Shown: piece by piece, positions 54,854-62,792 of the stretch
Numbering within the stretch: position 1 is the first letter of the stretch
How the letters are laid out: every line of letters starts with the position of its first letter
Assembly: GCF_001401755.1 (NCBI RefSeq)
Contig: NZ_AVQK01000015.1
Span: forward strand, 62,001-126,000
DNA length: 64,000 bases
From: Aquimarina longa SW024
Lineage (GTDB): Bacteria; Bacteroidota; Bacteroidia; Flavobacteriales; Flavobacteriaceae
Direction: 5' to 3'
Program-made: the position numbers and the translations under genes
Notes under the pieces: model-generated
Database searches by the model: none
Told to the model about the DNA's origin: nothing
What the model saw: the letters and a program-made list of their open reading frames with translations, nothing else

Positions 54854-57800
54854 TTATATTTGTTTTGCTGCGCGTTTTAATAGTGTGCTATATTTTGTTT
54901 TAGGGCTAGTTTTTTGTAGTTCTTTAGCCTTTTTGTGCATGGCTCTTAATCGTGTAGCATTAGAGGTTTTTCGCGTTCTTCGACTCACTGCTTTAGAGGG
55001 TAGCCGTATGGTGGTAGTACTTCCTTTTAATTGTGGAGTTCTTCGTTTTTGGGTTGTTGTTCTGCGTGGTGTGGCTAGTTGTTTACGGTTTCTAGCTCTA
55101 GTTCTGGCTGCTTTTATACCTGCTAGGGAGCGTTTGTGTTTTTTTTGATTTTTGACATAATATTTACGCCCTACAATAGCGATCACCATTACTACAATTG
55201 CAAAAATCCATTTCTTTTTATGCTTGGTAAATACATTTTTCACCTTTTGTAAAAAGCTTTGTTTTATAGGATCTGTATCTACGTTATTGTATGTTGCTTG
55301 GTTTGTAGATGGGTGTGTATCTCCTCTAGGTGTTGGAGGATTCCAAGAATTAGGAGGTCTATACACTGTAGGCTTATTTTTATTTTTTATTTTATGAACT
55401 ATTTTTTTTACTAATCGAATAGGTTTTATGCTTTGTAGTAATTTCCGTACAAAAATTACAAAGCCACTAGCAGCAGCAGTACTGGTAGTTGCAACTGCAC
55501 CTAAACCACTTAGGGGGAGTCTTGTTTTTCTACGTGCGCGACCTCTTACAATTGCACGTCTAAACTTACTTGCTCGACCCCCTATTTTTGTAAAAAATCG
55601 TTCTGCTCTACGTAATTTTCGTACTCTCGATCCCCATTCTCCTATATTTAATCCTTGTTGTCTGGCTTGATTTCGGGTTAAATACCCGTAGATTAATTTT
55701 TCAGAAAACTTGAATAGGTTAAGCTTTAACACTAAGATGATTGCACCACGCATGGCAAGGGTAAAGGGATTAAAACGGGTAACAAACTTGATCGCCTTTT
55801 TTACTCCTCTTTTTACTTTTCGGAATACTTTTTTAAAAAAACCACTAAGATTCGGCATTTCTTCTTCATCCTCTTCAAAATCATCTATTTCAAACCCCTC
55901 TAGCTCGTCATCCTCTTGGTCTTCTATCACATCTTGTAAAAAGTCTGGATGATTTTCTGTTGTTCTCGCTAAATATAACGGTTCGTCTAATTCCTCATCA
56001 TCTATACCGCTAAGTTGCTCGTTTTTTAACTCGTCTAATGCTTTTTTGATCGCTCTAAAAAAATTAGTATAGGCACTATCAGAGCGCATTGCTGCCATAA
56101 GGGTACTGTCTCGTAGATCTTCATTATTCCACGATTTCATTACGGTATCAATTAAGCGTAATTCTTTGCTAACGTCTACCAATTGACTTAATACAGTAGG
56201 TTGTCTACTTTCGTTAGCTAATGTCTGGCGAGCTTTGTTTACTTCGGCTAAAATACCACGTTCTAAAAGCGCAATGGTATCAGATGTTCCATGTAGTACA
56301 ATATCAGCTTCATTCTCGTTATATACTTCTGCAAAACCAGATAAAAAATTACTGTCTAAAATGGCATCCTCGTAATCATCTTCAATACCCTCTAACTCGT
56401 TAGCTTCGTGCATTTCTTCGGCATAATCGTTTAAAATTTCTTCGTCTGTAATCGGGTATTCTAAATTTTCGATTTCTGGATCTATTCCAGATAATTCGTG
56501 TAATTCCATAGGTATTGTTTTTAAGTCTATAATTGGGTGTTCTTCGTAGTTAAAATGTGGGATTTCGGGCACAATATCAATAATATAAGGTGTGCCGTCT
56601 GTATCAAAAGCAACGGGATAGATATGTTGAAATTTACCTACTTCTTCATACGCTGCTACGCGGTATTCATGATCTATACCTAAATTTAGGAGTAAAGCAC
56701 TGACTAGTATGGTATAATCATCGCAATCAATACCATAATAGGTATCATATACACCTTTTTGTCCGTCAATGATACTTCGTGTAGGGGTACGCAACTCTTC
56801 AATGCCTTTTTGATCTAGTTTATATCGTGTATTCTCCCGTAGATATTCCCAAATATTTTGACTTGTTTTTGCAATGGTATTTCCTTGTAGTTCTATGGCT
56901 AGCCCTTCAACTTGCTTAAAATCGCGCAAAGCTATACGTTTCATGGCTAGTAGCGTATCGTCAAGGTTAGCACTCTCTTTTAATGTTTTTCTAAATCCTT
57001 TGTAGCCTGTAGGGGTGGTAATGCCTTGTAGGGTTGTGTTTTTATGCTTTCTGATTTCAATAAATCCTTTTTTTATCATATGATCTATGATAGGTTTTAC
57101 TAATGCAGAAAGTGTTTGATTAGGATAAATAATAGATTTATAAGAAGATTCTACCAGAAAAGTATCCTTGATTTTAGCATCTTTTAAAAGGTTAAAAGTA
57201 TAGACCTCAAAGGAACGGGCGAAAACCTCATTTCTACGTTCGTAATAATCCCCTTTATTAAAGCTAGAAATATCTTTAGAAAATTGAGTTTCTTCACCAT
57301 CTTTTGTAAAGTATAAGAGGTTAAAAAAATCCTCGAATTGTTGCTCAAAGAAATTACCGTTTTTTGCGATATCGGAGTTATATCCTCTTCGGATTATTCG
57401 CCCTCCTGAAACAAATGTTTGCCTACTTTTAGTAAGGTAACTAATGATATTATCTACAGCGTGGGCGTATTCGTGCGCTAATGCGCCAAAACCTTGTGTT
57501 TTAGTTAAATTAATTACTGCGTATGGTGTGCTTTCATAATGCGCTGCTGCTGCCCCAGAACCTCTTGCCCCTAGTGCAATTGATAAACGCCCCCCTAGAC
57601 CTATATCAGCATCTTTGATCTTTAAAACTTGGGCTAAATGATGTAAGGATAGGGTAGATGCGTATAAAAAATTGGCTCGGTCTTGTTGCGTCATCCAGTT
57701 ACCAAATTCAATACTCCGTAAATTGAAATGAGACAAGGCTAAGTTGCTATCAAAAAGCCAATCGTGTTTTGACTTTTTTCTAAACATGCTTAAAAACTCT

Positions 57801-57889
57801 TGTTCAGGTTCAATGCTTTGCCAATGTCGATCTATTCCGCCACCTCGTACAATTGCCCCTGCATCTTCTATTTTGCCTAAATCTTCCAT
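54854..57889 (-). CDS. 1011-aa polyvalent protein: metallopeptidase, transglutaminase-like, basic tail
   Basis: Residues about 40-160 match the phage polyvalent-protein metallopeptidase domain (RSIEFGNWMTQQDRANFLYA, then GGRLSIALGARGSG, AVINLTKTQGFGALAHEYAH), with zinc motif HEYAH near 138-142. Residues about 350-450 are transglutaminase-like: Cys near 389 (GIDCDDYT), His near 423 (QHIYP), Asp near 437 (YIIDIVPE). Then acidic low-complexity, a basic region, one membrane helix near 890-910 (WIFAIVVMVIAIVG) and an Arg/Lys-rich tail of about 95 residues. Such proteins are packaged and injected by some phages. The combination here is unfamiliar to me. Confidence 0.65.
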   Translation of the reverse strand: MEDLGKIEDAGAIVRGGGIDRHWQSIEPEQEFLSMFRKKSKHDWLFDSNLALSHFNLRSIEFGNWMTQQDRANFLYASTLSLHHLAQVLKIKDADIGLGGRLSIALGARGSGAAAAHYESTPYAVINLTKTQGFGALAHEYAHAVDNIISYLTKSRQTFVSGGRIIRRGYNSDIAKNGNFFEQQFEDFFNLLYFTKDGEETQFSKDISSFNKGDYYERRNEVFARSFEVYTFNLLKDAKIKDTFLVESSYKSIIYPNQTLSALVKPIIDHMIKKGFIEIRKHKNTTLQGITTPTGYKGFRKTLKESANLDDTLLAMKRIALRDFKQVEGLAIELQGNTIAKTSQNIWEYLRENTRYKLDQKGIEELRTPTRSIIDGQKGVYDTYYGIDCDDYTILVSALLLNLGIDHEYRVAAYEEVGKFQHIYPVAFDTDGTPYIIDIVPEIPHFNYEEHPIIDLKTIPMELHELSGIDPEIENLEYPITDEEILNDYAEEMHEANELEGIEDDYEDAILDSNFLSGFAEVYNENEADIVLHGTSDTIALLERGILAEVNKARQTLANESRQPTVLSQLVDVSKELRLIDTVMKSWNNEDLRDSTLMAAMRSDSAYTNFFRAIKKALDELKNEQLSGIDDEELDEPLYLARTTENHPDFLQDVIEDQEDDELEGFEIDDFEEDEEEMPNLSGFFKKVFRKVKRGVKKAIKFVTRFNPFTLAMRGAIILVLKLNLFKFSEKLIYGYLTRNQARQQGLNIGEWGSRVRKLRRAERFFTKIGGRASKFRRAIVRGRARRKTRLPLSGLGAVATTSTAAASGFVIFVRKLLQSIKPIRLVKKIVHKIKNKNKPTVYRPPNSWNPPTPRGDTHPSTNQATYNNVDTDPIKQSFLQKVKNVFTKHKKKWIFAIVVMVIAIVGRKYYVKNQKKHKRSLAGIKAARTRARNRKQLATPRRTTTQKRRTPQLKGSTTTIRLPSKAVSRRTRKTSNATRLRAMHKKAKELQKTSPKTKYSTLLKRAAKQI

Positions 57890-57902
57890 AGTTAACTGTC
57901 GT

Positions 57903-58391
57903 TTATATAGTTATTGATTGATTTATAGGAACTTGTATGTTTTCTGTCTCCACAAAACCTTTTAAAATGATTGGCAAACCATACTGACCTGTAGTGAGAT
58001 AATTAGCTGCTAAACTGCTTAATCCTCCTATGGATTTTAAAGCAAGTAAAACTACTGTGGTATCAATAGTAAAGGATAGGGGTAAGATGCTATTTTGATT
58101 GGGTTTTAATACAAATGGTTGCGCTAATGGGGTTGTTTGTTCTGCCAGTAGTTTACCGTCTTGTGTATAGGCATTTACTTTAATTTGTGCTATCGTAAAT
58201 GTAGAACTGCTAAAGTTACCAAGTGATACTATGATGTTGCTTACAGGAGTTAAGGAGAGGTTTAGCAGTTGAAATTTTTGTACTCCTATTTTTAAACGCT
58301 TGGCATGGCGTATCTTTTCGTAGATACGCCAACCTTGCGTACTGGCAATGAAAATAAATATAAATAGGGAAACAAGTAGTATTTTTTTCAT
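57903..58391 (-). CDS. LEA2-like membrane-anchored protein of the unknown operon
   Basis: 162 aa. An N-terminal membrane helix (ILLVSLFIFIFIASTQGW) anchors a beta-sandwich (VQKFQLLNLSLTPVSNIIVS, FTIAQIKVNAYTQDGKLLAE, NSILPLSFTIDTTVV), like LEA2/WHy domains. First gene of the operon as I read it; its promoter should lie between 58392 and the repeat cluster. Role unknown. Confidence 0.6.
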   Translation of the reverse strand: MKKILLVSLFIFIFIASTQGWRIYEKIRHAKRLKIGVQKFQLLNLSLTPVSNIIVSLGNFSSSTFTIAQIKVNAYTQDGKLLAEQTTPLAQPFVLKPNQNSILPLSFTIDTTVVLLALKSIGGLSSLAANYLTTGQYGLPIILKGFVETENIQVPINQSITI

Positions 58392-58685
58392 AGGGTTAAG
58401 ATGCCACTATGTGGGAATATGGTTTCCGAAAAAAAAGCCTAACATTACTAAAAGTCGGGATAAAGAGGATTAAAGAGGTTTCTAACTGATATGTGAAAAA
58501 TAGAATAAGAAAACAATGATACTGAATATTGAAATCTAGTGATATGTAGCGTGTTTTTTACTCGATATTGACCAATATTAGTATAAAAAGAGCTTATGTA
58601 CGCCTATATTTTGACTACTTACAGTCAATAGTTTCACAAAACTATTACAAGAAAAAAAGAAAATAAAAAGTTTGAAAACTTAAAA
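58392..58685. other. Spacer between unknown operon and the candidate origin
   Basis: About 295 bases, no gene. A short hairpin AATAGTTT (58627-58634) with AAACTATT (58639-58646) lies near the first repeat. GGTTTCCG near 58422 recalls the motif at 50.3 kb. It should contain the promoter of the 50.4-58.4 kb operon. Confidence 0.4.
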
Positions 58686-58899
58686 ACTACAGACTACAGC
58701 GACTACATTTTGAAAAAAAGATGAATTTGCGACTACAAAAACTACAAAGAAACTACACCAAAGCAATACTGCTGGTTATTATAAATACTTATATATTAAT
58801 ATATTATATATTTATAATAGAGATTAAAGATACTGTAGTCGTTGTAGTCGGTAATATTCTTAAAAAATGGTTTTTTATTAAAATTCAAAAAATGTAGTC
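58686..58899. other. Candidate replication origin with ACTACA iterons
   Basis: Six direct ACTACA copies (58686, 58693, 58702, 58732, 58741, 58752; three are GACTACA) lie left of a 39-bp nearly perfect AT palindrome (58779-58817). Three inverted TGTAGTC copies (58834, 58843, 58893) lie to its right. Iterons flanking an AT-rich unwinding region fit a replication origin. It sits next to a helicase-type gene and between two minus-strand operons. Confidence 0.6.
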
Positions 58900-58901
58900 G
58901 C

Positions 58902-58931
58902 AAAAAAAACCGATAGCGTAAACTATCGGTT
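58902..58931 (-). terminator. Terminator of the helicase operon
   Basis: AACCGATAG (58908-58916) pairs with CTATCGGTT (58923-58931), followed on the minus strand by eight T. It keeps the helicase transcript from running into the repeat cluster. Confidence 0.75.
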
Positions 58932-58950
58932 AAAGAGAAATAATTAAGTT

Positions 58951-59799
58951 TTATAATTTCATAGATCCTGTAGGGGGGTATCTATTCTTTACATCTTGTT
59001 GAAAAGAACGTTTTAGTTCTCGTTGTATTCCTCCGTCTTGTTCTTCTAAGAGATATTTAACGGCGTATACCTTTCTGGGGCTTTTTCCTTGTACTCGTTT
59101 TGGAAAAGGTCTACCATGTAGTTTTTCTAATGCTTGTAACAATCTCCTATTATTAAACCGTAATCCAGAATGTGCATTTAAGTGGGCTTGTATTTCTGAT
59201 GCCATTAAAAAATTTGCTTTAGGGTCTGATTCTTTGCATATTTCAAACATCTTAGATAACCATTCTTCCTCCATACTAGCACTTCTAAAGTATTCATTCA
59301 TTTTATTGAGTGTCGTAATTTCGGAATCAGAAAACCAATAAGAATGATTGTTTTTAAAAAGATGTAATGCCTGTGCCCACACTTTTTGCATTGGTATTTT
59401 ATGTTTGTAATTTACAGTATCAGTTGCAAATACTAAATATCTTCTATTTTGATTATCTGTTAAAAACTCTGCGGTATCTACAGATCCCATAAAAGAACAC
59501 ACCCTAGCTCGTGTTTTAGATATTTTAGCCCATGCCTTACGGTTTGATACAAAAGGAACTGTAATAATTGATTTAAGGCTATTAAAATCCTTTTTAAAGA
59601 TACTTTGTAGCTGATCGTCTATATTCACAAACCATTTTTCCGCGAGAAGATTAATTGTGTTTTTGTCAGTCATTGAGGGAGTGATATGACCAGAAGACAA
59701 ATAATCTCTCATTTCTTTAGGACATAATTTATTTAGCCACGTTGTTTTCCCTTTTGTTTGTTTCTTTAGTATTTTTTTTAGGCTCATACTCGCCCCCAA
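58951..59799 (-). CDS. VirE/VapE-like helicase, N-terminally truncated
   Basis: 282 aa from TTG 59799, or 278 aa from ATG 59787. It matches the second half of the VirE/VapE ATPase: TKGKTTWLNKLCP, KWFVNIDDQLQSIF, FVSNRKAW, VCSFMGSVDTAEFL and NQNRRYLVF. The P-loop keeps GKTT but lacks the first Gly of GxxxxGKT, and the primase-side half before it is missing. So it may be a decayed replication protein or need a partner. VirE-like proteins usually help replicate mobile elements. Confidence 0.72.
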   Translation of the reverse strand: MGASMSLKKILKKQTKGKTTWLNKLCPKEMRDYLSSGHITPSMTDKNTINLLAEKWFVNIDDQLQSIFKKDFNSLKSIITVPFVSNRKAWAKISKTRARVCSFMGSVDTAEFLTDNQNRRYLVFATDTVNYKHKIPMQKVWAQALHLFKNNHSYWFSDSEITTLNKMNEYFRSASMEEEWLSKMFEICKESDPKANFLMASEIQAHLNAHSGLRFNNRRLLQALEKLHGRPFPKRVQGKSPRKVYAVKYLLEEQDGGIQRELKRSFQQDVKNRYPPTGSMKL

Positions 59800-59804
59800 T
59801 TTCT

Positions 59805-60329
59805 CTATATTCTAGTGCCATTCTTTAAAACATTACTGTTTTTTGTTTTTTTTAATAACTCACTTATTTCTTTTCTTGATTTCTCAAATAGGATATTTTC
59901 AAGCACTTCTTTTTGTTCTACAGGCAATTCTTTTATAAGGTCTTTAAAGCTGTCTGCATATAAAAAATGATTGTCTTTATAGAGTTGTTCCGCCCAGTCT
60001 ATTAGTGTATTTTTAGGCAAGGCTAGAAAACGTGGAAAGTCTAAAATTCCATACATAATGCAAATTGCTTCAAACTGTACGATACGATTTTCGAGTCTTT
60101 CCCTATAGGTACTATTAGCTATTCGCGTTTTTATAAGCTCTGACTTTGAAGTCTCTAACTCTTTTTGCGTATGATTGTAATAGCAGATAAGGGATTTAAG
60201 GATCTGATTTTGTTTTTTAATAAATCGTTTACTTACGCTTCCCTTATCTGTTAGATACTGCAAATCATTCTGCATTTGATGAATTGCCTTTTCAAAATTT
60301 ATAGAAGTATCCTTATCTGATTTAGACAC
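59805..60329 (-). CDS. Hypothetical helical protein of the replication operon
   Basis: 174 aa from GTG 60329. Helical with coiled-coil segments (residues 15-85 with HTQKELETSKSELIKTR). Then FEAICIMYGILDFPRFLALP and an acidic helical end. No family is recognised. It overlaps the C-terminal fragment of the IS-broken gene by 8 bp and ends 5 bp before the helicase start, so all belonged to one operon before the IS insertion. Confidence 0.55.
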   Translation of the reverse strand: MSKSDKDTSINFEKAIHQMQNDLQYLTDKGSVSKRFIKKQNQILKSLICYYNHTQKELETSKSELIKTRIANSTYRERLENRIVQFEAICIMYGILDFPRFLALPKNTLIDWAEQLYKDNHFLYADSFKDLIKELPVEQKEVLENILFEKSRKEISELLKKTKNSNVLKNGTRI

Positions 60330-60467
60330 AAATCAAGTTGTAATGTTCTGGTATTCCTAAAACAGATACAATTGTTTCTATTTGCTTAGGAGTATAACAT
60401 TGGAGTTGCTACCTTTATTCGGACAGATATTTAAGACAGTTTATGTTTAAATAAATATCTTAGAAAA

Positions 60468-60773
60468 ATGAAGAAACGATTTTACAGTAAAGAATTTAAA
60501 TCAGAAGCTGTTCGGTTAAGCTATCAGCGAGAAAACATAAAAGAATTAGCCGATGAATTAGGAGTTAAAGTTGATAGGATTTATCGTTGGCGTAAGCTAG
60601 ATAGTGAAGATGGAGTTTCTAAAAAAGCTTCTAAACCACCTTCTTCTCAAATAGATAACCAAGAAGTGAAGGAGTTACGTAAAGCTCTTAAAGATGCTCA
60701 ATTAGAACTAGAAATCTTAAAAAAGGCCGTTCACATTTTCTCCAAGAGCGATGGAAAATCTATCAATTCATAG
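60468..60773 (+). CDS. IS3 transposase OrfA
   Basis: 101 aa. Helix-turn-helix at residues 5-40 (KEFKSEAVRLSYQRENIKEL, then RIYRWRKLD), then a leucine-zipper coiled coil (VKELRKALKDAQLELEILKK). It binds the IS ends. The slippery A AAA AAG at 60719-60725 lies in the coiled-coil end, so ribosomes can shift -1 into the OrfB frame and make the fused transposase. Confidence 0.9.
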   Translation: MKKRFYSKEFKSEAVRLSYQRENIKELADELGVKVDRIYRWRKLDSEDGVSKKASKPPSSQIDNQEVKELRKALKDAQLELEILKKAVHIFSKSDGKSINS

Positions 60774-60787
60774 TTTCATATAAACAT

Positions 60788-61636
60788 ATGTATTCCATTG
60801 AGAGAATGTGTAAAGTACTAAAAGTTAGTAGAAGTAGTTATTATAGATGGTATAGTAATGGCCCTTGTAATAGGGTTTTAGAAGACCAGAAATTAACTTT
60901 GGAAATAAAAAATATCTTCTATGATAGTAGACAAACTTATGGGAGTCCTAGAATTAAACAAGAACTTCTTAGAAGAGGGTATAAGGTATCCAGAAGTAGG
61001 ATCTCCCGATTAATGAAATCTAACGGGTTAAGAAGTAAATTAAAAAAGAAATATAAGATTACTACAGATTCAAATCATTGTTTTCCCATATTCAAAAATC
61101 ATTTGGATAGGGAGTTTAACCCCAAGAGATTAAATCAGGTTTGGGTCTCTGATATTACTTACATTAAAACCAATAAAGGATGGTTATATTTAACAACATT
61201 AATTGATCTTTATGACCGTCAGGTGATAGGTTGGTCATTGAGTACTTCTTTGTTTACTGATCAAACCATAGTACCCGCTTGGAAAATGGCAACTTCTAAA
61301 AGAAAAATAGAGGCGCCTTTACTTTTTCACTCTGATAGAGGGGTTCAATACGCAAGTAAAGAGTTTAGAAAAGTTGTTACTACTAATAAGTTGATTACCC
61401 AATCCATGAGTAGAAAAGCTAATTGTTGGGATAATGCAGTAGCAGAATCTTTCTTTAAAACATTAAAAGCAGAACTTGTTTACCATCATAGTTTCAAAAC
61501 AATACAAGAAGCTAAAACAGCTGTATTTGATTACATAGAGGTCTGGTATAATAGGAAAAGATTACATTCTTCTTTGGGATACAAAACTCCAATAGAAGTT
61601 GAAATAGAATTTTATAAACTTAAAAATGTAGCATAG
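60788..61636 (+). CDS. IS3 transposase OrfB (integrase domain)
   Basis: 282 aa from ATG 60788. HTH_21-type region (TYGSPRIKQELLRRGYKVSR) and the DDE core: Asp in VWVSDITYI, Asp in HSDRGVQYAS and Glu in NAVAESFFKTLKAEL, ending RLHSSLGYKTPIE. The frame is open back to the slippery site at 60719-60725, so the functional protein is probably OrfAB made by a -1 frameshift; the internal ATG would give OrfB alone. Confidence 0.92.
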   Translation: MYSIERMCKVLKVSRSSYYRWYSNGPCNRVLEDQKLTLEIKNIFYDSRQTYGSPRIKQELLRRGYKVSRSRISRLMKSNGLRSKLKKKYKITTDSNHCFPIFKNHLDREFNPKRLNQVWVSDITYIKTNKGWLYLTTLIDLYDRQVIGWSLSTSLFTDQTIVPAWKMATSKRKIEAPLLFHSDRGVQYASKEFRKVVTTNKLITQSMSRKANCWDNAVAESFFKTLKAELVYHHSFKTIQEAKTAVFDYIEVWYNRKRLHSSLGYKTPIEVEIEFYKLKNVA

Positions 61637-61840
61637 GTCTTAGAAAAATTGTCCGAATTTATCTTGCAAGTCCAAATCGAGAGCGATACACTCCTATGGC
61701 TTTTTTATGGGGTTCTAGCCATTTATTTAACGTTTTATCGTTAACACTATAAGCTTGTGCAACGATTTTTTTGGATGAGGATTTGAAATGTTTTTTATCT
61801 GAGTATACATTGGTTTTCATATTTTCTTTTTTAAATGTCA

Positions 61841-62116
61841 TTAAATTTTACTTTTTTCTAAAAATTCCATGATACTTTTACGAGAATAAACAATAGTCCT
61901 ACCATGTTGAGCTGCTGTAATATGTTTTTCTTTGACTAAGCGGTTTAGTTTTCCTGTACTTTTGATGCATAGAAGTTGCTTTGCTTTTGCCCCGTTTACC
62001 CATTCTATTTTGGGTTCTTCTTTGATAGGTTGTACTTTTTTTACTACTCTAGTCGTTAGCTCATCAATTAACCTGTAAAACGCTTCAGTTTCGAAAGCGA
62101 TAAATTTACCTTTCAT
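61841..62116 (-). CDS. Excisionase-type helix-turn-helix protein
   Basis: 91 aa. N-terminal part FETEAFYRLIDELTTRVVK, then the helix-turn-helix NGAKAKQLLCIKSTGKLNRL (near residues 41-60) and wing QHGRTIVYSRKSIMEFLE. This is the Bacteroidota excisionase / MerR-like type found beside integrases of mobile elements, which directs the integrase to excision. First gene of the right-end operon; its stop overlaps the next start. Confidence 0.8.
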   Translation of the reverse strand: MKGKFIAFETEAFYRLIDELTTRVVKKVQPIKEEPKIEWVNGAKAKQLLCIKSTGKLNRLVKEKHITAAQHGRTIVYSRKSIMEFLEKSKI

Positions 62117-62732
62117 AATTTTTTCCTTCTTACTTAATTAAAAATTAGATGTATACACTTTGCAAAGTGGGATTTATAAAAATCCTTGATGTAAATTTTG
62201 GCTAAATATCTTAGAAAATCAATACCTTTTCTATTGGCACAGCAGTTTTGTTCTTTAATACACTCTAATGAACTTTAAAGGCAAGTTAATTTTTTGTTAA
62301 AGTGTTTTAATAAACGCTAATGAACATTAAAAAAAGCGGCTTTTTTCCGATTTTTAATGCTTAAAAAATAAATTTTAAGCGTTAAAACGTCAGATCTAAG
62401 CATATAAAAGAAAAAATATGTAAAAAAGCTCAGGTAGGATAAAGCTTTTGTTGGGGTGTACACTTATTTGCCTTTTAAGTACTAAAAATCAACCAAAAGT
62501 TAAAATATACAAGTATAAAACGACTAAAAGTATGTAATGTTGCAACTTGTCAAAAAAAAATATCTTTTTTTTAACATTGAATATAATATAAATGAATGTT
62601 TATATTTTAATTCCTTAATTAGTTTAAATAAGTATTTAACTCTAATTGTTTAATCTATGTTTATTCTAAAAAACAATAAATAGATATTAAACAACTGATT
62701 ATTAGTTAATTACAGATACTTAGGTTAGAAAT
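62117..62732. other. Right-end regulatory region of the element
   Basis: About 615 bases, no gene. CTAATGAACTTTAAA (62265-62279) and CTAATGAACATTAAA (62317-62331) are near-identical, 52 bp apart, candidate arm or regulator sites. A 15-bp inverted repeat with one wobble lies at 62352-62366 and 62373-62387. The promoter of the excisionase operon should be in the left part. Confidence 0.45.
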
Positions 62733-62770
62733 AATTAGATCTCACAGGTCTTAAAACCTGTGAGGTCTAA
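62733..62770. other. Right attachment site (attR) and complete terminator hairpin
   Basis: 62733-62753 repeats the left site with one difference. The hairpin is complete here: TTAGATCTCACAGGT (62735-62749) with ACCTGTGAGGTCTAA (62756-62770). It lies 23 bp after arsC on the minus strand and probably ends its transcript. The left arm came from the element side of the crossover, so the pair now has one G-T wobble. Confidence 0.65.
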
Positions 62771-62792
62771 TAACATCATTTACTAAATCCAC

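Larger units (their letters stand above)
60401..61675 (+). mobile_element. IS3-family insertion sequence
   Basis: About 1.27 kb. Terminal inverted repeats: left TGGAGTTGC and ATTCGGACA (60401-60425), right complement TGGACTTGC and ATTCGGACA (61650-61674), with several mismatches between. Two frames encode OrfA and OrfB. The flanks share only AT, so the target duplication is 2 bp or has changed; the ends could be off by a base or two. Both genes look intact, so it may be active. Confidence 0.82.
60322..61841 (-). pseudogene. Excisionase-like gene broken by the IS3 element
   Basis: Start ATG 61841 (overlapping the upstream stop as TAATG). The first part (61676-61841) encodes MTFKKENMKTNVYSDKKHF and on to KTLNKWLEPHKKAIGVYRSR. 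The rest resumes beyond the IS at 60322-60399 in the right frame: CYTPKQIETIVSVLGIPEHY then NLICV and stop. Joined, it would be about 80 aa, resembling the small Bacteroidota proteins with a KTLNKWLxPH / YTPKQ pattern that accompany excisionases. In the present sequence the N-terminal frame reads through into the IS end and stops at 61659. Confidence 0.8.

Noticed and set aside
54798..55148. Plus-strand frames inside the 1011-aa gene, also 55428-55670 and 55710-55952
   Set aside because: They are antisense shadows of the Arg/Lys/Glu-rich parts of that gene and show no independent motif.
58686..58899. CRISPR array
   Set aside because: Repeats are 6-7 bp, irregularly spaced and present in both orientations, with no regular spacers or cas genes. 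They fit iterons.
59710..59815. 30-codon minus-strand frame beginning MALEYREIGG
   Set aside because: It overlaps the helicase start in another frame, stops early and has no support beyond being open; it could be a frameshift trace.
60414..61661. IS boundaries at TTCGGACA with TTTA as 4-bp target duplication
   Set aside because: The inverted repeat continues outward to TGGA on both sides, and joining the broken gene in frame supports the outer ends.
38192..62770. Conjugative or tailed-phage identity of the element
   Set aside because: No relaxase, coupling protein, T4SS, terminase, portal or tail gene is visible in the region.
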